Assembly (NCBI GenBank): GCA_009746045.1
Contig: RPFO01000022.1
Span: 5,093,504 to 5,157,503, forward strand
Direction of reading: 5' to 3'
Length of the DNA: 64,000 nucleotides
Source: Mesostigma viride
Taxonomy: Eukaryota; Streptophyta; Mesostigmatophyceae; Mesostigmatales; Mesostigmataceae
Shown here: one piece after another, positions 24,691-35,702 of the stretch
Layout of the letters: the number at the start of each line of letters is the position of its first letter
Numbering within the stretch: the first letter of the stretch is position 1
Notes under the pieces: model-generated
The model's database searches: none
Seen by the model: only the letters and a program-made list of their open reading frames with translations
Told to the model about the DNA's origin: nothing
Program-made: the position numbers and the translations under genes

Positions 24691-25433
24691 TCTATAGTGG
24701 CATCTATATACCGTAGTGGCTCTTAGTGTACGCTTAATTATTGTACGAAGAGTTTTTGGAATTTTTGTTACGTGTACGCCAACTTTTGGGAATAATTTTT
24801 ACAGTACGTACGTATATTGTCAGGGTATATTCAGGGGTACCTAGTGAGTAGTAGTTCGCTGGCACACAGGGACTGCGGCTGCAGAAACCTTTGGCGGGCG
24901 TCCAACCGGGCGTTTGATGGGCTTCATGGGCACAGCGGCCAGCCTGTCGCGCATGCGCTCAGCAATAGTGCCGGGCGCATAGCGGATCAGAGGAGGGAGG
25001 GGCCGGGACGTGGTATAGTGCCAACAACCACAGTGGGCTGGAATTTACCCCACAGCCCGTCCAGAGTCCGCTGCTTCTTCTCACCCATAGCTACCTACCT
25101 ACCGCGACGAGAGAACCCACCACGATTAGTAGGCACCTTACCTTACCGGTTATCCCCACTGACCCCACAGATCAGCGATGTTTGCGCACAAATTGTAGAT
25201 TCGCAGCCTCCCGCTCGAGGCCTCAAGCCCTCAACACAGCTCCCGCGCTGCGCCGCGCCGGTTGAAACTCGCGCCGCGCCATTGCTAGGTCTGCGCCGCG
25301 CTGCGCCGGTGGCACCTAATTTTGAGGTGTACGAGGCAAGACGGAGGTTTTTGGGGGGCATGTACGAGGTCGATACGTACATACTTATGCGTACTGATAT
25401 AAGAGCCACTACGGTATAGTGGAATCTATAGTG
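24689..25433. mobile_element. MITE-like inverted-repeat element, candidate
   Basis: Inverted repeats ACCGTAGTGGCTCTTA at 24710-24725 and its exact complement at 25400-25415 extend imperfectly on both sides. The pair is bracketed by an 11 bp direct repeat AATCTATAGTG (24689-24699 and 25423-25433). The interior has one open frame (24817-25419) with no recognisable domain. Superfamily is not assignable. Confidence 0.5.
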
Positions 25434-25445
25434 CATGGTTAGACA

Positions 25446-25490
25446 AGCTTAAGGGGGGGGGGATGCTTCGCATCCCCCCCCAAAAGAAGG
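25446..25490. other. G/C-run hairpin
   Basis: Runs of nine G and eight C flank gatgcttcgcatc, giving a perfect stem (ggggggggatgc with gcatcccccccc) and a 3-base loop. It could be a structured transposon end or a terminator-like hairpin; no associated gene is visible. Confidence 0.7.
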
Positions 25491-25868
25491 CGCAAAGCCG
25501 ACCGTAACTCTAGTAGTCGAGATTCGATTCGTCCGCCGACAGATGGCAACTCGATTCGAGACTCGAGTCAACTGAAGCTTATGAAGGGGGCTGAAAAAAG
25601 GAAAAAGTCGGGAGACAAATAACGACACGCTGTGTGGGCCTGAAGCACCGGCCGGGTCCGCCCTTCCCGGTTCAGTTCCCACCCACCCGGAGGCCGTTCG
25701 CCGCCTCAGTGAGACGCCCCGCCCCAGGCGAGGTCGTCCAGGCATAGTTGTCTCGGTTCATATAAGTTGATTTGTAGTCCAAGTTAGCTAGTATGTTGGT
25801 GAGTTAGCTAGTTAGTCAATTAATTAATTAATTAATTAATTAATTAATTAATTAATGGCTGGTTAGTA
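25491..25868. other. Spacer ending in a (TTAA)n tract
   Basis: No gene seen. A pure taattaattaat tract at about 25818-25857 resembles the tails of other LINE copies here and probably marks another LINE end. Confidence 0.45.
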
Positions 25869-26083
25869 GGTGTTTCCTCTTCGTAATCCTGAATTGAATT
25901 GGGCATGGCATAGGTGGTTGATGGCATATTATAGTTATACATATGTAAATGCATTGAGATCTGAATCGTCGCGTCCAACTTTCGCACAGGGTAGTCATTC
26001 CTCAAACGGCGGGCTCACTAGTTTAGGTATAGAATTAGACGTGGGTCCTTGGGACGTGGTTTAGGTCGCGGTATAGGTAGAGG

Positions 26084-28288
26084 CTGCAGAAACCACTGCT
26101 CCAGGCCGCCCTTGTGGAGGCCTACGAGCACGCTCAGGACGCGGAGGCGGCCCAGTGCATCGCGGATGCATGCCAAGGCCTGCCAGGCTCGCAACCAGGG
26201 CAAGGACATGTGGTACCACCTCGACCGGCTCGGCGGCCGGCGGCAGCGCACCCCGGTGGAGCACACGGGGGACGGCACGGCGCCGGTAAGCCTTGACCGC
26301 TGGTTGGCCCACAATGTTTCCTTGACCGGTGGGGCTCGCGCCCCCCCCCCGCCGCTTCACCCCGAGACGGCCGCCCGCCTCGGGGTCGCCGGACCCCCGC
26401 CGCCGCCAGCGCCCCCCTCCTCGGCCGCGGACTACCAAGTCCCCGCCTTGCAGGAGGGCTGCCTTGCCACTGACGACGTCGTCCCCCCCTTCACTTTGAA
26501 GGAATTGGACGGCGCCCTTGCTCGCCTGCGGTACGATGCGGCGGTCGGTGCCGACCACCTTTCTGCTGAGCTGCTGAAGACCCCTGATCTGGCGGTTAGG
26601 GATCTTCTGCTGGCGTTCTGCAACCGTGTCCTGCTCTCTGACGAGCCTCCGCCTGCTGAGTGGCAGACGGCCATCCGCGTCATGCTGTACAAGAAGGGCT
26701 CTGCTGCTGATCCCGGTAACTACCGGGGTGTCTGCCTCCAGAGCGCCGCGCTGAAGGTCTTCATGCGCATGATGCTGCACAGGCTCCGCGCCGCGCTGGA
26801 CCCACACCTGGGTGAGTCTCAGATGGGTTTCCGTCGTGGTCGTAACACTGTCATGGCTGTGTTTGTCGCGCGCCGGTTGATGGAGGAGGTGCGTCGACTT
26901 CCCCCTGACAGTTTGCCGCTGGTCTTCATTTTTGTTGACTATATCAAGGCCTTTGACACAGTTCTCTGGGAGGCTCTTTGGGCCATCCTAGCTCTGGATC
27001 GGGTACCACCTGCGTTTATTGCTGCCATTCGCCGTCTGTATGAGGGTTCACAGGCAGTAGTGCGGACTGCGGAGGGCACCACTCCACCATTCCCCCTTCA
27101 CCACGGGGTGTGGCAAGGTTGTGTCCTGTCCCCATACCTGTTCATTATTGTCGTGGATCACGTCATGCGCCGGGCACGTGCGCGCTTTACTGCTCTTAAG
27201 GGGTTCGAGCCAGGCTTGGACATCCTTAACGTGAAAGAGCACGGCGGGGTCAGACCTGGTTACCGCCTTGCCGACCTGATTTATGCGGATGATACCACCC
27301 TCATCGAGAGCCCCGAGCACATTCAGACCTGGCTGGACTGCCTGCCAGGGCCTGGAGGCGCGGGCGGTGGGGCTGGAGATTAGTGTCAAAACTGAGGCGA
27401 TGGTGATAGGAGCATCCAGTAAACCACCGCTGCCGCGCCTGCTCGACGGGACGGAGGTCCCGTTCCGCGACCGCTTCAAGCTGTTGGGGAGCTGGCTTCC
27501 TGACACCGCCGACGACGTGGACACCCGCATCGGCCTTGCCTGGGCCAAGCTCCGTTCGCTCACACCCTACTGGCGCTCGAAGGGCCTGAACGGGCACCGC
27601 AAGCGCATGCTCTTCAAGGTCCTCGTCCTCACGGTGCTCACATATGGCGCCGAGGCGTGGACCCTCCCCCCCAAACTGGCAGCTCGGCTCGACGGCACAG
27701 TTTACAGGATGCTCCGGCAGGTCCTTAATGTAGGTTTTTCCGAGCGTCCGTCATCAGAGTCTCTGTATCATGGCATGCCTCGTGTTTCGGACGAGATTAG
27801 ACAGCGTAGGATAGCATTTGTAGGACACCTTGCCCGCACCAGCCAGGTCGACACCACCCTTGGTCTGGCCGGCCCCCAGCGGCTTGGACAGCCAGGGCGG
27901 CACATTCTGACCTGGCCTGGCCCCAAGGACATTCCCAAAAGGGTAGGGAAACCTGTCACCAACTACGTTCAGATGCTGCTGGACGACCTCGTGGTCCCAG
28001 CCCAGTTTGAGCACCGCATCCACTCTCTCTCCCGTCTTTGGACTGCCATGCAGGACAAGACGCGGTGGAAGAAGATTGTCAAGGCGCACACGCCCGACCC
28101 TGTGGGCAAGCCACCTCCCCCATGCAAGCGGAGGAGGCGTTTTGATGAGTAGTGCAGTTAGGATTTTCTAGATAGACTTAGGATAGTTCGATCACGCGGC
28201 TTCCTCCACCCCATCCATCATGAAATATGTGCTACATGACCTCCCCACGGAGGCATGTTATAATTTAATTTAATTTAATTTTTTTTTA
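26084..28288 (+). mobile_element. 5'-truncated LINE (family 1) with 11 bp target duplication
   Basis: The copy is flanked by ATAGGTAGAGG at 26073-26083 and 28289-28299. It contains the reverse transcriptase half of ORF2 and a 3'-UTR with tatgtgctacat, the hairpin CCTCCCCACGGAGG (28240-28253) and a tttaa-repeat tail. The endonuclease domain is missing, as in typical 5' truncation. A second fragment of the same family is at 35820-36199. Confidence 0.88.
26085..28152 (+). pseudogene. LINE ORF2 reverse transcriptase, truncated and frameshifted
   Basis: The first segment (to 27383) shows the RT fingers and palm: VMLYKKGSAADPGNYRGVCL, FRRGRNT, FVDYIKAFDTV, GVWQGCVLSP (usually GxRQGxxLSP) and the catalytic LIYADD. 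Near 27340 a single-base shift moves the frame into the second segment, ending at 28152, with the thumb and C-terminal region (LTYGAEAWTL, RIAFVGHLARTS, WPGPKDIPKRVG) and a basic end KRRRRFDE. The N-terminal endonuclease is absent. Clade is uncertain (L1- or RTE-like). Confidence 0.88.
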
Positions 28289-28325
28289 ATAGGTAGAGGA
28301 GGCGGTAGAGACCCGCTGCGTAACA

Positions 28326-29553
28326 GTATCATGGTGTGAGGGCTTCAGTTAGCATCGTTTGAAATTTTTACTTGCAACATGTTGCAACGCGACCCTGCCC
28401 GTGGGCCGCGGGGGCTGCATAGTGTATGCGCCGCGCCTACTAACCGATAGCAATGCCAACACCCCCCTACTTGAGCAACTACTCACTGAGGGGGACTTGA
28501 CTGCTGCCAATACGCTGTTTGCTAAACCGCCTGATGCACTATTGACCTTTGTGGGCCCCATGCGCAGGGCGGCTGGCTCGATGCTCCCTCGGCGGCGATG
28601 TGTATGCTTGGACTACATAATGAGATTCCCAAATTCCTTTTATTCGTTACCCCGATATTCACAGTCTCCTTTCCCACACCGCAAAATATGGTCTTGTTCT
28701 TAGTCAGTTACATCGTTTTTCTCGTCTTTGTTCTTATCGTGTCGATTTCATCACGACTCTTGTTGAACTCTTGCCATCGTTTGTTGGTCAAAGACTATGA
28801 CCGAGACATTATGCTCCGTCAAGTCCGGTGTTTTTTGCAACGTCACCCACATTTGTTCGGTGGTGCCCCTTGGCACAAGCTCTACAAACAGGTCGTGGAC
28901 CGGCTGGATCGCATAGTATCTCCCCACATCTGAACCCTGTGATGCCAGATCTCCTTTGCGGCCGTTCCGAGCTCGGCACTGGATTTGTTGTCCACATCGT
29001 CGCGTCGCTGCAGCAACACGATGTTTTCTGGCATACGCGCGCTTTTGGTTCCAGTTAGATGAGATGCTTAGGCTGACACACGGATTTCCGGCCTGCGCGC
29101 CGCGTATTGCCTACCGCGGCTGAGCGGGACCCCTCAGTACAGTACGGCAGGGTGTACGGTACTGAGGTGTCATGTGGACCGAGGTGCGGTTAGTGCCAGA
29201 CTGTGCCTAGACTCTAGCTCGACCCGCCAGACCCGGGTTATCCGGTTCTGGACGGGCCGAGTGTAGTTGATGCTAGTGACGTGGTCGCATGGCATTGCAG
29301 TGTACAGTTGTCCACTGGTGAGGTGCTGCAGGTAGCACCGCCATAGGCATATAGGCGTAGCACTGGGGAGTGCCGCAGCACCCGAGTTTGCCCAGACGTT
29401 CCATTCTGAGCCCTCAGCTTCCATTGCTCTCTCATTGTATTATTGTAATACAATCATCATTCGCTCTCAGCTTCGCAGTTGTTCGTCGTCCCTAGTCTCC
29501 ATCCAACTTGGACTGAAAAGTTCGTTATTTTTTTTACAAGCAAAAAAATAAAT
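28326..29553 (+). other. Unassigned region before the first Copia-like element
   Basis: Contains an open frame at 28359-28703 (start ATG-AAA-TTT, region LLEQLLTEGDLTAANTLF) and another at 28690-28930 with no family recognised; neither has supporting context. 29105-29480 precedes the gag-like start and may hold a decayed LTR, but no matching second copy was found in the window. Confidence 0.35.
29483..29508 (+). repeat. 26 bp direct repeat, left copy
   Basis: tcgtcgtccctagtctccat plus ccaact is repeated exactly at 35201-35226, where it abruptly ends the RT frame of the downstream Copia-like element. Here it lies 46 bp upstream of the gag-like ATG. Confidence 0.85.
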
Positions 29554-31096
29554 ATGGCTTCCAACAACGGCAACAACAACAAGGGGAAGGCGCCTGCCAG
29601 GCGCACCTCACCCCGACTTTCGCCGGAGGGCACGCCCTCCACCAACGATGCGAGGGTGACGCCCAACGTCACCTTCCGCACGGTGGTCGCTGACCACCCC
29701 AGGCGTCGGACCCCGCAGGTGGGGCCCGGCGCCCGGGGATGGCGAGCGGTCGTCCGTTTGCCACTGGCGGTTCGTCCGCCATGGCACCTGGGGGGCAGGT
29801 CCCCCGGGCACGTAATTCCCCCGTCGCAGGTGACGGGGGTCGTGAGCGGAGTGATTCCTCGGAGGAGGATGGGGAGGTGCAGCCTGCGAGGCCTCGGCCT
29901 TCGCTTGAGCTTTCGTCGCAGACACCTGCGACGTCTGGCAATCTTTCCGTGGGCCGACAGATGGCCATCATGGACATTGACCGGTATGGGGAACATGTTC
30001 CGCCCCCGGTCGCGTTCGGGCGCCCACCCCATTTTCTCCCCTTGGGGAGGACGACATCCCAGCGTTCATTTCGGTGAACGGCTGGATCATACATCAACGT
30101 TTTCAGCTGCTTCCAGATGAGCCGATCCATGCGATAGAGGTTCATCGGGTGCAAACGCAGATCGAGGGGCGTTTGAGGATGCAGTTCCCCTGGTTCAGGT
30201 GGCAGTTTGGCTGTGGTGTTTCGCCAATCGGCCGAGGCGCAATCCCGGCACTGTTGATCAGTGGGCGTCCAGGCAGCGTCAGAGAGAGGCGCTGCGCGTG
30301 GTCGCCAGACAGGAGATCACGCTGACTCCGTTGGGGCCGTGGCCCCAAGTCACGCCAGTTGGCTGGGGCCCGGAGAGGCGTGAGGCGGCTGCGATGCCGC
30401 CTGCGACGGAGCGCGGGGCGGCAGACGCCCCCAACACGCCCATGGGTGGTGAAGCCACCCAGGACCCTCTGGCAGGTCAGAGGGTCCAACCTCAGCCGCG
30501 GGCTCCCCCGCCCAGCGTGGGGGGCCAGGTGGCTGAGGAGGCCACCGGGGTCGCAGGGACCCCGGCGGCGACACAAGCGCCCGGGGTCGCAGGGACCCCG
30601 GCAGCGACGCCGGCGCCTCCGGCGCTGGCGGGGGATGCAGCCCCCATGGAGGGTGTCACGGGCACCTCCAGCGGCTCTGGGGGGCAGGCCCCCTCTAGCC
30701 GCAACAAGGACAAGGCCCTGGCAGGGCCGGAGGGGCCTCAGGGTCCCACCAGGGCTGGGCAGCAGCCAGCACAGCTGGAGGCGACCTGGAAGGTCGGGAC
30801 TTCATCACCCTGGGTGATGAGGCCGTGTGGCGTGCCATACAGACAGCCACAGCCTCCTTCCGTGGGCTGGCCGACCGGAGCCAGCAGATGCACGTCGCGG
30901 AGGCGGGCAGCCTGGTGTGTGCGATTATCACGCACATCCTGGGCTGCCCAACCTCCAAGAGGGCACACGCAGGGTGTGCGACGACCTGCTGCCTGCCCTG
31001 CAGGCTCTCCTCTCAGGGAGGAGGGTGCAGGGCAACAGGGTTCGCCTGGTGCGACTCCTGGAGCTCCTGCACAATGCCATCCTGAGGGGCGGGTAG
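29554..31096 (+). pseudogene. Degenerate gag-like region upstream of Copia-like element 1
   Basis: Starts at an ATG in an A-rich context (MASNNGNNNKGKAPARRTSP) and continues as a Pro/Ala/Gly-rich, low-complexity protein through at least two frame changes (near 29740 and 30790). It ends with a more ordered segment (GDEAVWRAIQTATASFRGLA, then LLPALQALLSGRRVQGNRVR). No known domain was recognised. It may be the N-terminal part of the element 1 Gag or belong to another retroelement. Confidence 0.45.
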
Positions 31097-31383
31097 GTGG
31101 TTGCCTACCTGGCTGCATCATGATTTTACTAACCCTACTGACGATGAAGTGTCCCTCTCTCCCACCTTCCATGATTGGGAGGAGGCCCGCAGCAGGAGGC
31201 GGGAAGTGACACACACTCACACCCCCACCCAGCCCACCCCTATGTTGCCTAACCCTCCTACACAGCCCATGCTTGCCCTCCTGCTCAGCTCACTCAAGTA
31301 GCACTTCCCTCTCAGCATGTCTCTCCTGTGAATGCTGCAGCAGCAACACCATCTTCTCCCTCTCCCCCTGCATCCCCCTCTAG

Positions 31384-32231
31384 GTTGCCCACTTACAATG
31401 AAAACCGTCCTGTGGATAGGATTAATGTCAGGGGGCTGAGGGGTATACTAGGGAGCAGGGGAATCATGCACTTCTCTCTCTTCAGCTGGCTAGGGAGGAA
31501 CTGAATGTCAAGAATTGGTTTGGATCTCTCATGCAGGGGGATTTTTACCATCAGTCCTCCTCTCAGATTCAGAATCTCATCCTTGTCTTCCAGCGTAGGT
31601 ATCCCAAGTGGCAGGACACGCAGGCTAGGGCAGTTTGGGAGGCTTTCATGAAGGAGCTAACTGACCTCCTCTCCACCCCCTCATCTGTGGACATATATGG
31701 GGCATTCAGGTGGGTAGAGGAATACAGGGTCACATCAGTGGACTATGTGGCTGAGACAAAGAAATATGAGCTAGCCATCAAAGCACGTCCTGATGTCCAG
31801 CAGCTAGATCACAAGTTCTTGCTGCGTTCTTTCCTTGAGAAACTCAAACTTGACAAAAACACCTACGCTATGCTTGCTACAGGAATGGCAAAGTACTGGG
31901 AGGACATGAAGGAGGCATTGGATTATATCAAGCTGGCCTTGGCTCCCCTTAGCCAGGGGGCCATGGGCACCTCTGTAAAGAGGGTCAGGGGGGAAGAGAG
32001 GGAGGAGGAGGATAGGGAGAGGGAAGACAGGAGCAAGAGACCTGTCACCATGGCAGAAGTGAAGTCCCTGCTGGGACAAATGTTTAAGGGAAAGGGCCAG
32101 GGCAAGGGCAAGGGCAAGGGCAACGGCAAGGGCAGGGGCTGGGGCAAGGGCAAGGGTAAGGGGCAGTCTCCCTCCAAGGGGGGCAGCTCCAGTAACAACA
32201 ACAACAACAGCAACAGCAACAACAACAACAA

Positions 32232-32306
<75 letters not shown>

Positions 32307-32729
32307 GCAGGACAAGGAGGACAAGTCTTCTCAGCGGTGCACCCGCTGTGGCATGAAGTACCACTGCGGCCCACCTGCCGCAAGAACGTGGACGAGCTGG
32401 GGCATTTGGACGTCCTGTGCCACAAGTGCCACGGGCCGCCCCACGGTGACCCCAAGGACTGCAAGCGGCCTCCTTACGGCAAGAAGTGTGAGTCTCCCTC
32501 TCATGCTGGCTTGAGTGTGCCTGCTTCACCTCTTTCATCTGCATGCCCCACTGTCAGAGCAGTGAGCAGTTCTGGAAAGGTGCTACAGCTGGTTTCAGAA
32601 GATTATGTCTCTAAACCAACCTTCACATCTATGGTTCCCAAGGTGTGCAGAGTGTCCCCTCAGAGGATGCTCATATCAGTTTTCAGGAGCTTGCTTTGCA
32701 GTTGCATTTCCTTTATGGGCATGAAGTGA
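31384..32729 (+). pseudogene. Copia-like element 1 Gag
   Basis: The frame after ~31460 encodes a helical Gag-like core (AREELNVKNWFGSLMQGDFY through ALDYIKLALAPLSQ), an acidic/basic linker, a GKGKGK stretch, a ~37-residue Asn run from (AAC)n, and a zinc-knuckle region: RCTRCGMKYHC and, after a frame change near 32370, LCHKCHGPPHGDPKDCKRPP. The tail to 32729 lies in another frame, overlapped by pol. Frameshifts near 31460 and in the knuckle show decay. Confidence 0.75.
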
Positions 32730-35026
32730 GTGCAGAGGTGGTGGCAGCAGCAATAGGGGGGGCAGCACTCAGACGTGCATGCCAGGTGGTCAGATCCCAC
32801 TGCCAGCATTGTCAGTTCAATGCACCCAAACCCCCTAAGTGGCATGTAGCTACCCCACCTAAGTGCAAGGGCAGGGTGGTAGGAGATGTCTTTCATATCA
32901 AAGGACAATCTTACTTGGCACTTAAAGATGCATGGTCAAGGTACACAACCATTGAACCATTACCTGGAATGGACAAGACACAGTTGCTCAGGGCTCTCTT
33001 GATTGCTCAGGCCAGGTACTACCCTGTGGAGGCATTGTTACTGGATCAGCAGTTCACGTGTCTTGCCAATGAACCAGGGTGTGAGGCTATTGATCTGGCT
33101 GGGCTAGAAGATCATGAGAGGCAAGGCATTATTGAAAGGGCCATCAGGTCCCTTGTAGCCAAAGAAGATGGCAATCTGCTGGCTGACAGTGGGTCATATG
33201 CTGACAGAGCTCTGTGGTCCACCAGGTTGTGCCAAGTCCTCAACAGGAGGCCACTCATGAAAACCCCACAAGGGGTGATCATTACACCAGATGGATTGCA
33301 TGCAGGCATTTATCCACCTGAGGTACTAGCCCTATACAACGCACAGCGAGCACAGACCGCTAGCAGGTTAGCTGTCAAGGATGCAAAGCATCCACGTCCC
33401 ACCTTCAGAGAAGGGGATCAGGTCCTATTCTACAAGGAATCGGGACTAGGCAAGGTGGGTACCTGGCATGGGCCAGCCACCATCCTAAAATTTAACACCA
33501 CTGGCAGGACAGTGTTAGTTAAACACAATGACACGGGAAAGATTCACAGGTGTTCACCTCACAGGATGAAATTGTATTTTCCAACTGTGTCAGACGTGGC
33601 AGAGGAGGAAGAGCTGTTGGCCGACAGCCCTGTACAGTTGCCTGGCATCCCAGCGTTGCCCAGTGAGTGGTTGTTTGGAACACCCACTGGTGAGTGTGAG
33701 AGCCACACCCACTGTGACACCCAGGTCACCCTTGATGATTGTAGGCAGTCACTGCAGGCTTGGCCCCCTGCAGCAGAGGGTCACATTGGCAAAACAGGTG
33801 ATCAGCAACCTATCACCTCTTCAAGTGTGAACATAGCTCAGCCACTAGCTGCACCTTCCAAACGCAGCCTAGCAGACGCTGTTCGCATTTTACAAGCAGC
33901 TCATAGAGCTAAAGCTCAAACTGCTGCAGGATCAGCTAAGGTGGGGAAGGTTGGGCAGCATGACAATAGCCCATTTATGGTTGCAGTGGACACACAAGCC
34001 CAGGTCAGCATTATCAGTGCCCTGGCTGTGCCCCATATGCCTTTGGAACCTTCACCCTGGCACCATGTGGCTGATTTCTCAGGGCAGTCATCCCTCAAGG
34101 TATTAGGTCAGGTCATGTTGACTATACTCGGTATCCCTACTCCTTTTCAGGTCTTGGAAGGTTATAAAGGGAATGCTTTGTTGGGGGATCCTTTTCTCTG
34201 TTACCCTGGTGTCCTCATCTCCAGTGATAGACTATCCATCCAGGACATGGGTGGTGTTGATCTGAATCATTTCAAAATTTCTCTTGAAAAACTTCTTAAC
34301 ACCAACATTGCTTCTGTAAAATTTGCTACACCCAAGTATGCCCCAGGGCAAGAACCCTGTGTGGCAGACTTGGTTCACAACCAAAAACTTCATCCCAACT
34401 CATTTGGATTGGGCAAGCATGATGTGGCTAAAATGTCTCCTCTTTCTTATGAACAGATAGAGCAAGACTGTCGCACACACATAGGATTCCTAAAATGGGT
34501 GGAGGCCTTTAACAAGGCCAGGGAAGAATGGGTAGTGCCAGATCCTCTTAGTCCTTCTCATACTCCACCTGTCACACCTATTGACAAAAAGCCTGCAGGG
34601 TGCAAGCACTTGCGCCTGAAGTTTGTGTGTAAACATAAGCCAGCAGCAGATGGGTCAGTCATTTTCCATGCTCGACCTTGTGTGACAGAGTTCAAGGGCA
34701 CCACTGATCTGACAGAGGCAGAGTTGTACACTCCAGGCATTCAGCAAACATCCTTAAAAATCCTGCTGTCTGTCTTTGTGGGTCATCTCAATGATGGGGA
34801 TGACTATGTATGTAAGGCTACAGACATTAAACGGGCTTTCTTGAAAGGCTCACCTGAGATAGCACAACAAGTGTGGCATGGTCAGGTGTATGTAGTCTCT
34901 ACTCCCAGAGTTTGGGCAAAACACATCCCTCAGCAGTACCTGAAAGCTAACATAGGTGTTGAAGGGCTGCAATCAGCTCCTCGAATTTTCAGGATGTCAG
35001 CTCAGGCTGTGTTTGAAAAGCTATAG
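32645..35026 (+). pseudogene. Copia-like element 1 Pol: integrase, protease-like, reverse transcriptase
   Basis: A 793-residue frame. In order: HHCC zinc-binding region (LHFLYGHE ... CQHCQF, ~20-60); integrase core with Asp in GDVFHIKG, Asp in LLDQQF and Glu in GIIERAIR (~80-190); an SH3-like C-terminal part (EGDQVLFYKESGLGKVGTWH); a retropepsin-like domain after integrase (AVDTQAQVSIIS, flap-like DFSGQSSLKVLGQVMLT, ALLGDPFL, ~440-530); and RT fingers/palm (RLKFVCKHKP, TDIKRAFLKG). The frame breaks at 35026 by one base. The protease lies between integrase and RT, unlike canonical Copia. Confidence 0.85.
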
Positions 35027-35200
35027 GGGCTAGATATGATGACATAGACCCTTGCTTCTTTGTGGTCCCACACCCTCATGGCATACTCACCTTTGTGTGG
35101 CATGGGGATGATCAGCTGATTGCTGGGCCAAGGCGTGCTGTGGATGATTTTATTCAACAAGTGTCACAGCATTTTGAGATTGGCAAGCAAGTAGAGCTGG
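35027..35200 (+). pseudogene. Copia-like element 1 RT continuation, cut at a chimeric junction
   Basis: After the frameshift the RT goes on as DPCFFVVPHPHGILTFVWHG then DDQLIAGPRR, carrying HGDD at the catalytic position where Copia elements usually have YVDD. It continues to FEIGKQVEL, then changes at 35200 into the 26 bp sequence shared with 29483-29508. RNase H and any 3' LTR are missing. Confidence 0.8.
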
Positions 35201-35226
35201 TCGTCGTCCCTAGTCTCCATCCAACT
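35201..35226 (+). repeat. 26 bp direct repeat, right copy
   Basis: Exact match to 29483-29508. It marks the point where RT homology stops. The following ~110 bp (to 35337) stays open but shows no RT or RNase H motif. Confidence 0.85.
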
Positions 35227-35702
35227 GTTCCCGCCGCACATTTGAAAGTGCTGTCGTCCGGCTTTTTGCAATTGCACCGTGTGCAGTCATCCTTGGGCGT
35301 TTGGAATCATGGCATGGCTAACGTGATGACTGACTAGCTAGACCTTTTCAGTGGTTTTCCATTTGCGGGTATTTCCTCGTAAATGGTGGGAGAGCGATCG
35401 CAGCAATGGTGCTCACCACTAGACACTCCCGGCCAGTTAGGCTCGAAACACACGCCCTGATCAAGCATGTTGTTTCCGGCCCCACCGTCTAGTAGGTCAT
35501 CTAGTCGCTCTACACGTAAGCCAGCCATAATTTCAATGCACCCGGATACACATTTCCATCACCATTCATCTTCATCATCCTGAACGACTCGAACACGTGC
35601 GCGCACAAGATAACGGCAGGCTCGAGCTACCATGGTCCGGATTCTCCCGATTTCTGGCCTGCGCTGGTTGTCTCCTAGACATAATGAGATTAGCATAGTA
35701 CT
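35227..35702. other. Spacer, no gene seen
   Basis: Mixed-composition sequence after the chimeric junction. No LTR, ORF with motifs or tandem repeat was recognised. Confidence 0.4.

Larger units (their letters stand above)
25869..28325 (+). mobile_element. Chromovirus LTR remnant split by a LINE
   Basis: 25869-26083 and 28300-28325 together resemble the 3' half of the element A LTR (minus strand of 48155-48725). Shared blocks include gcattgagatctg, ctagtttaggta, a run of gtagaggta-like units, and an end of acccgctgcgtaaca versus acccgcggcgtaaca. The 5' part of the LTR is missing. The insertion dates after LTR divergence from the 48 kb copy. Confidence 0.7.

Noticed and set aside
24817-25419. 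200-codon frame inside the MITE-like element
   Set aside because: Composition and lack of any domain suggest a chance frame; it is kept only as part of the element description.
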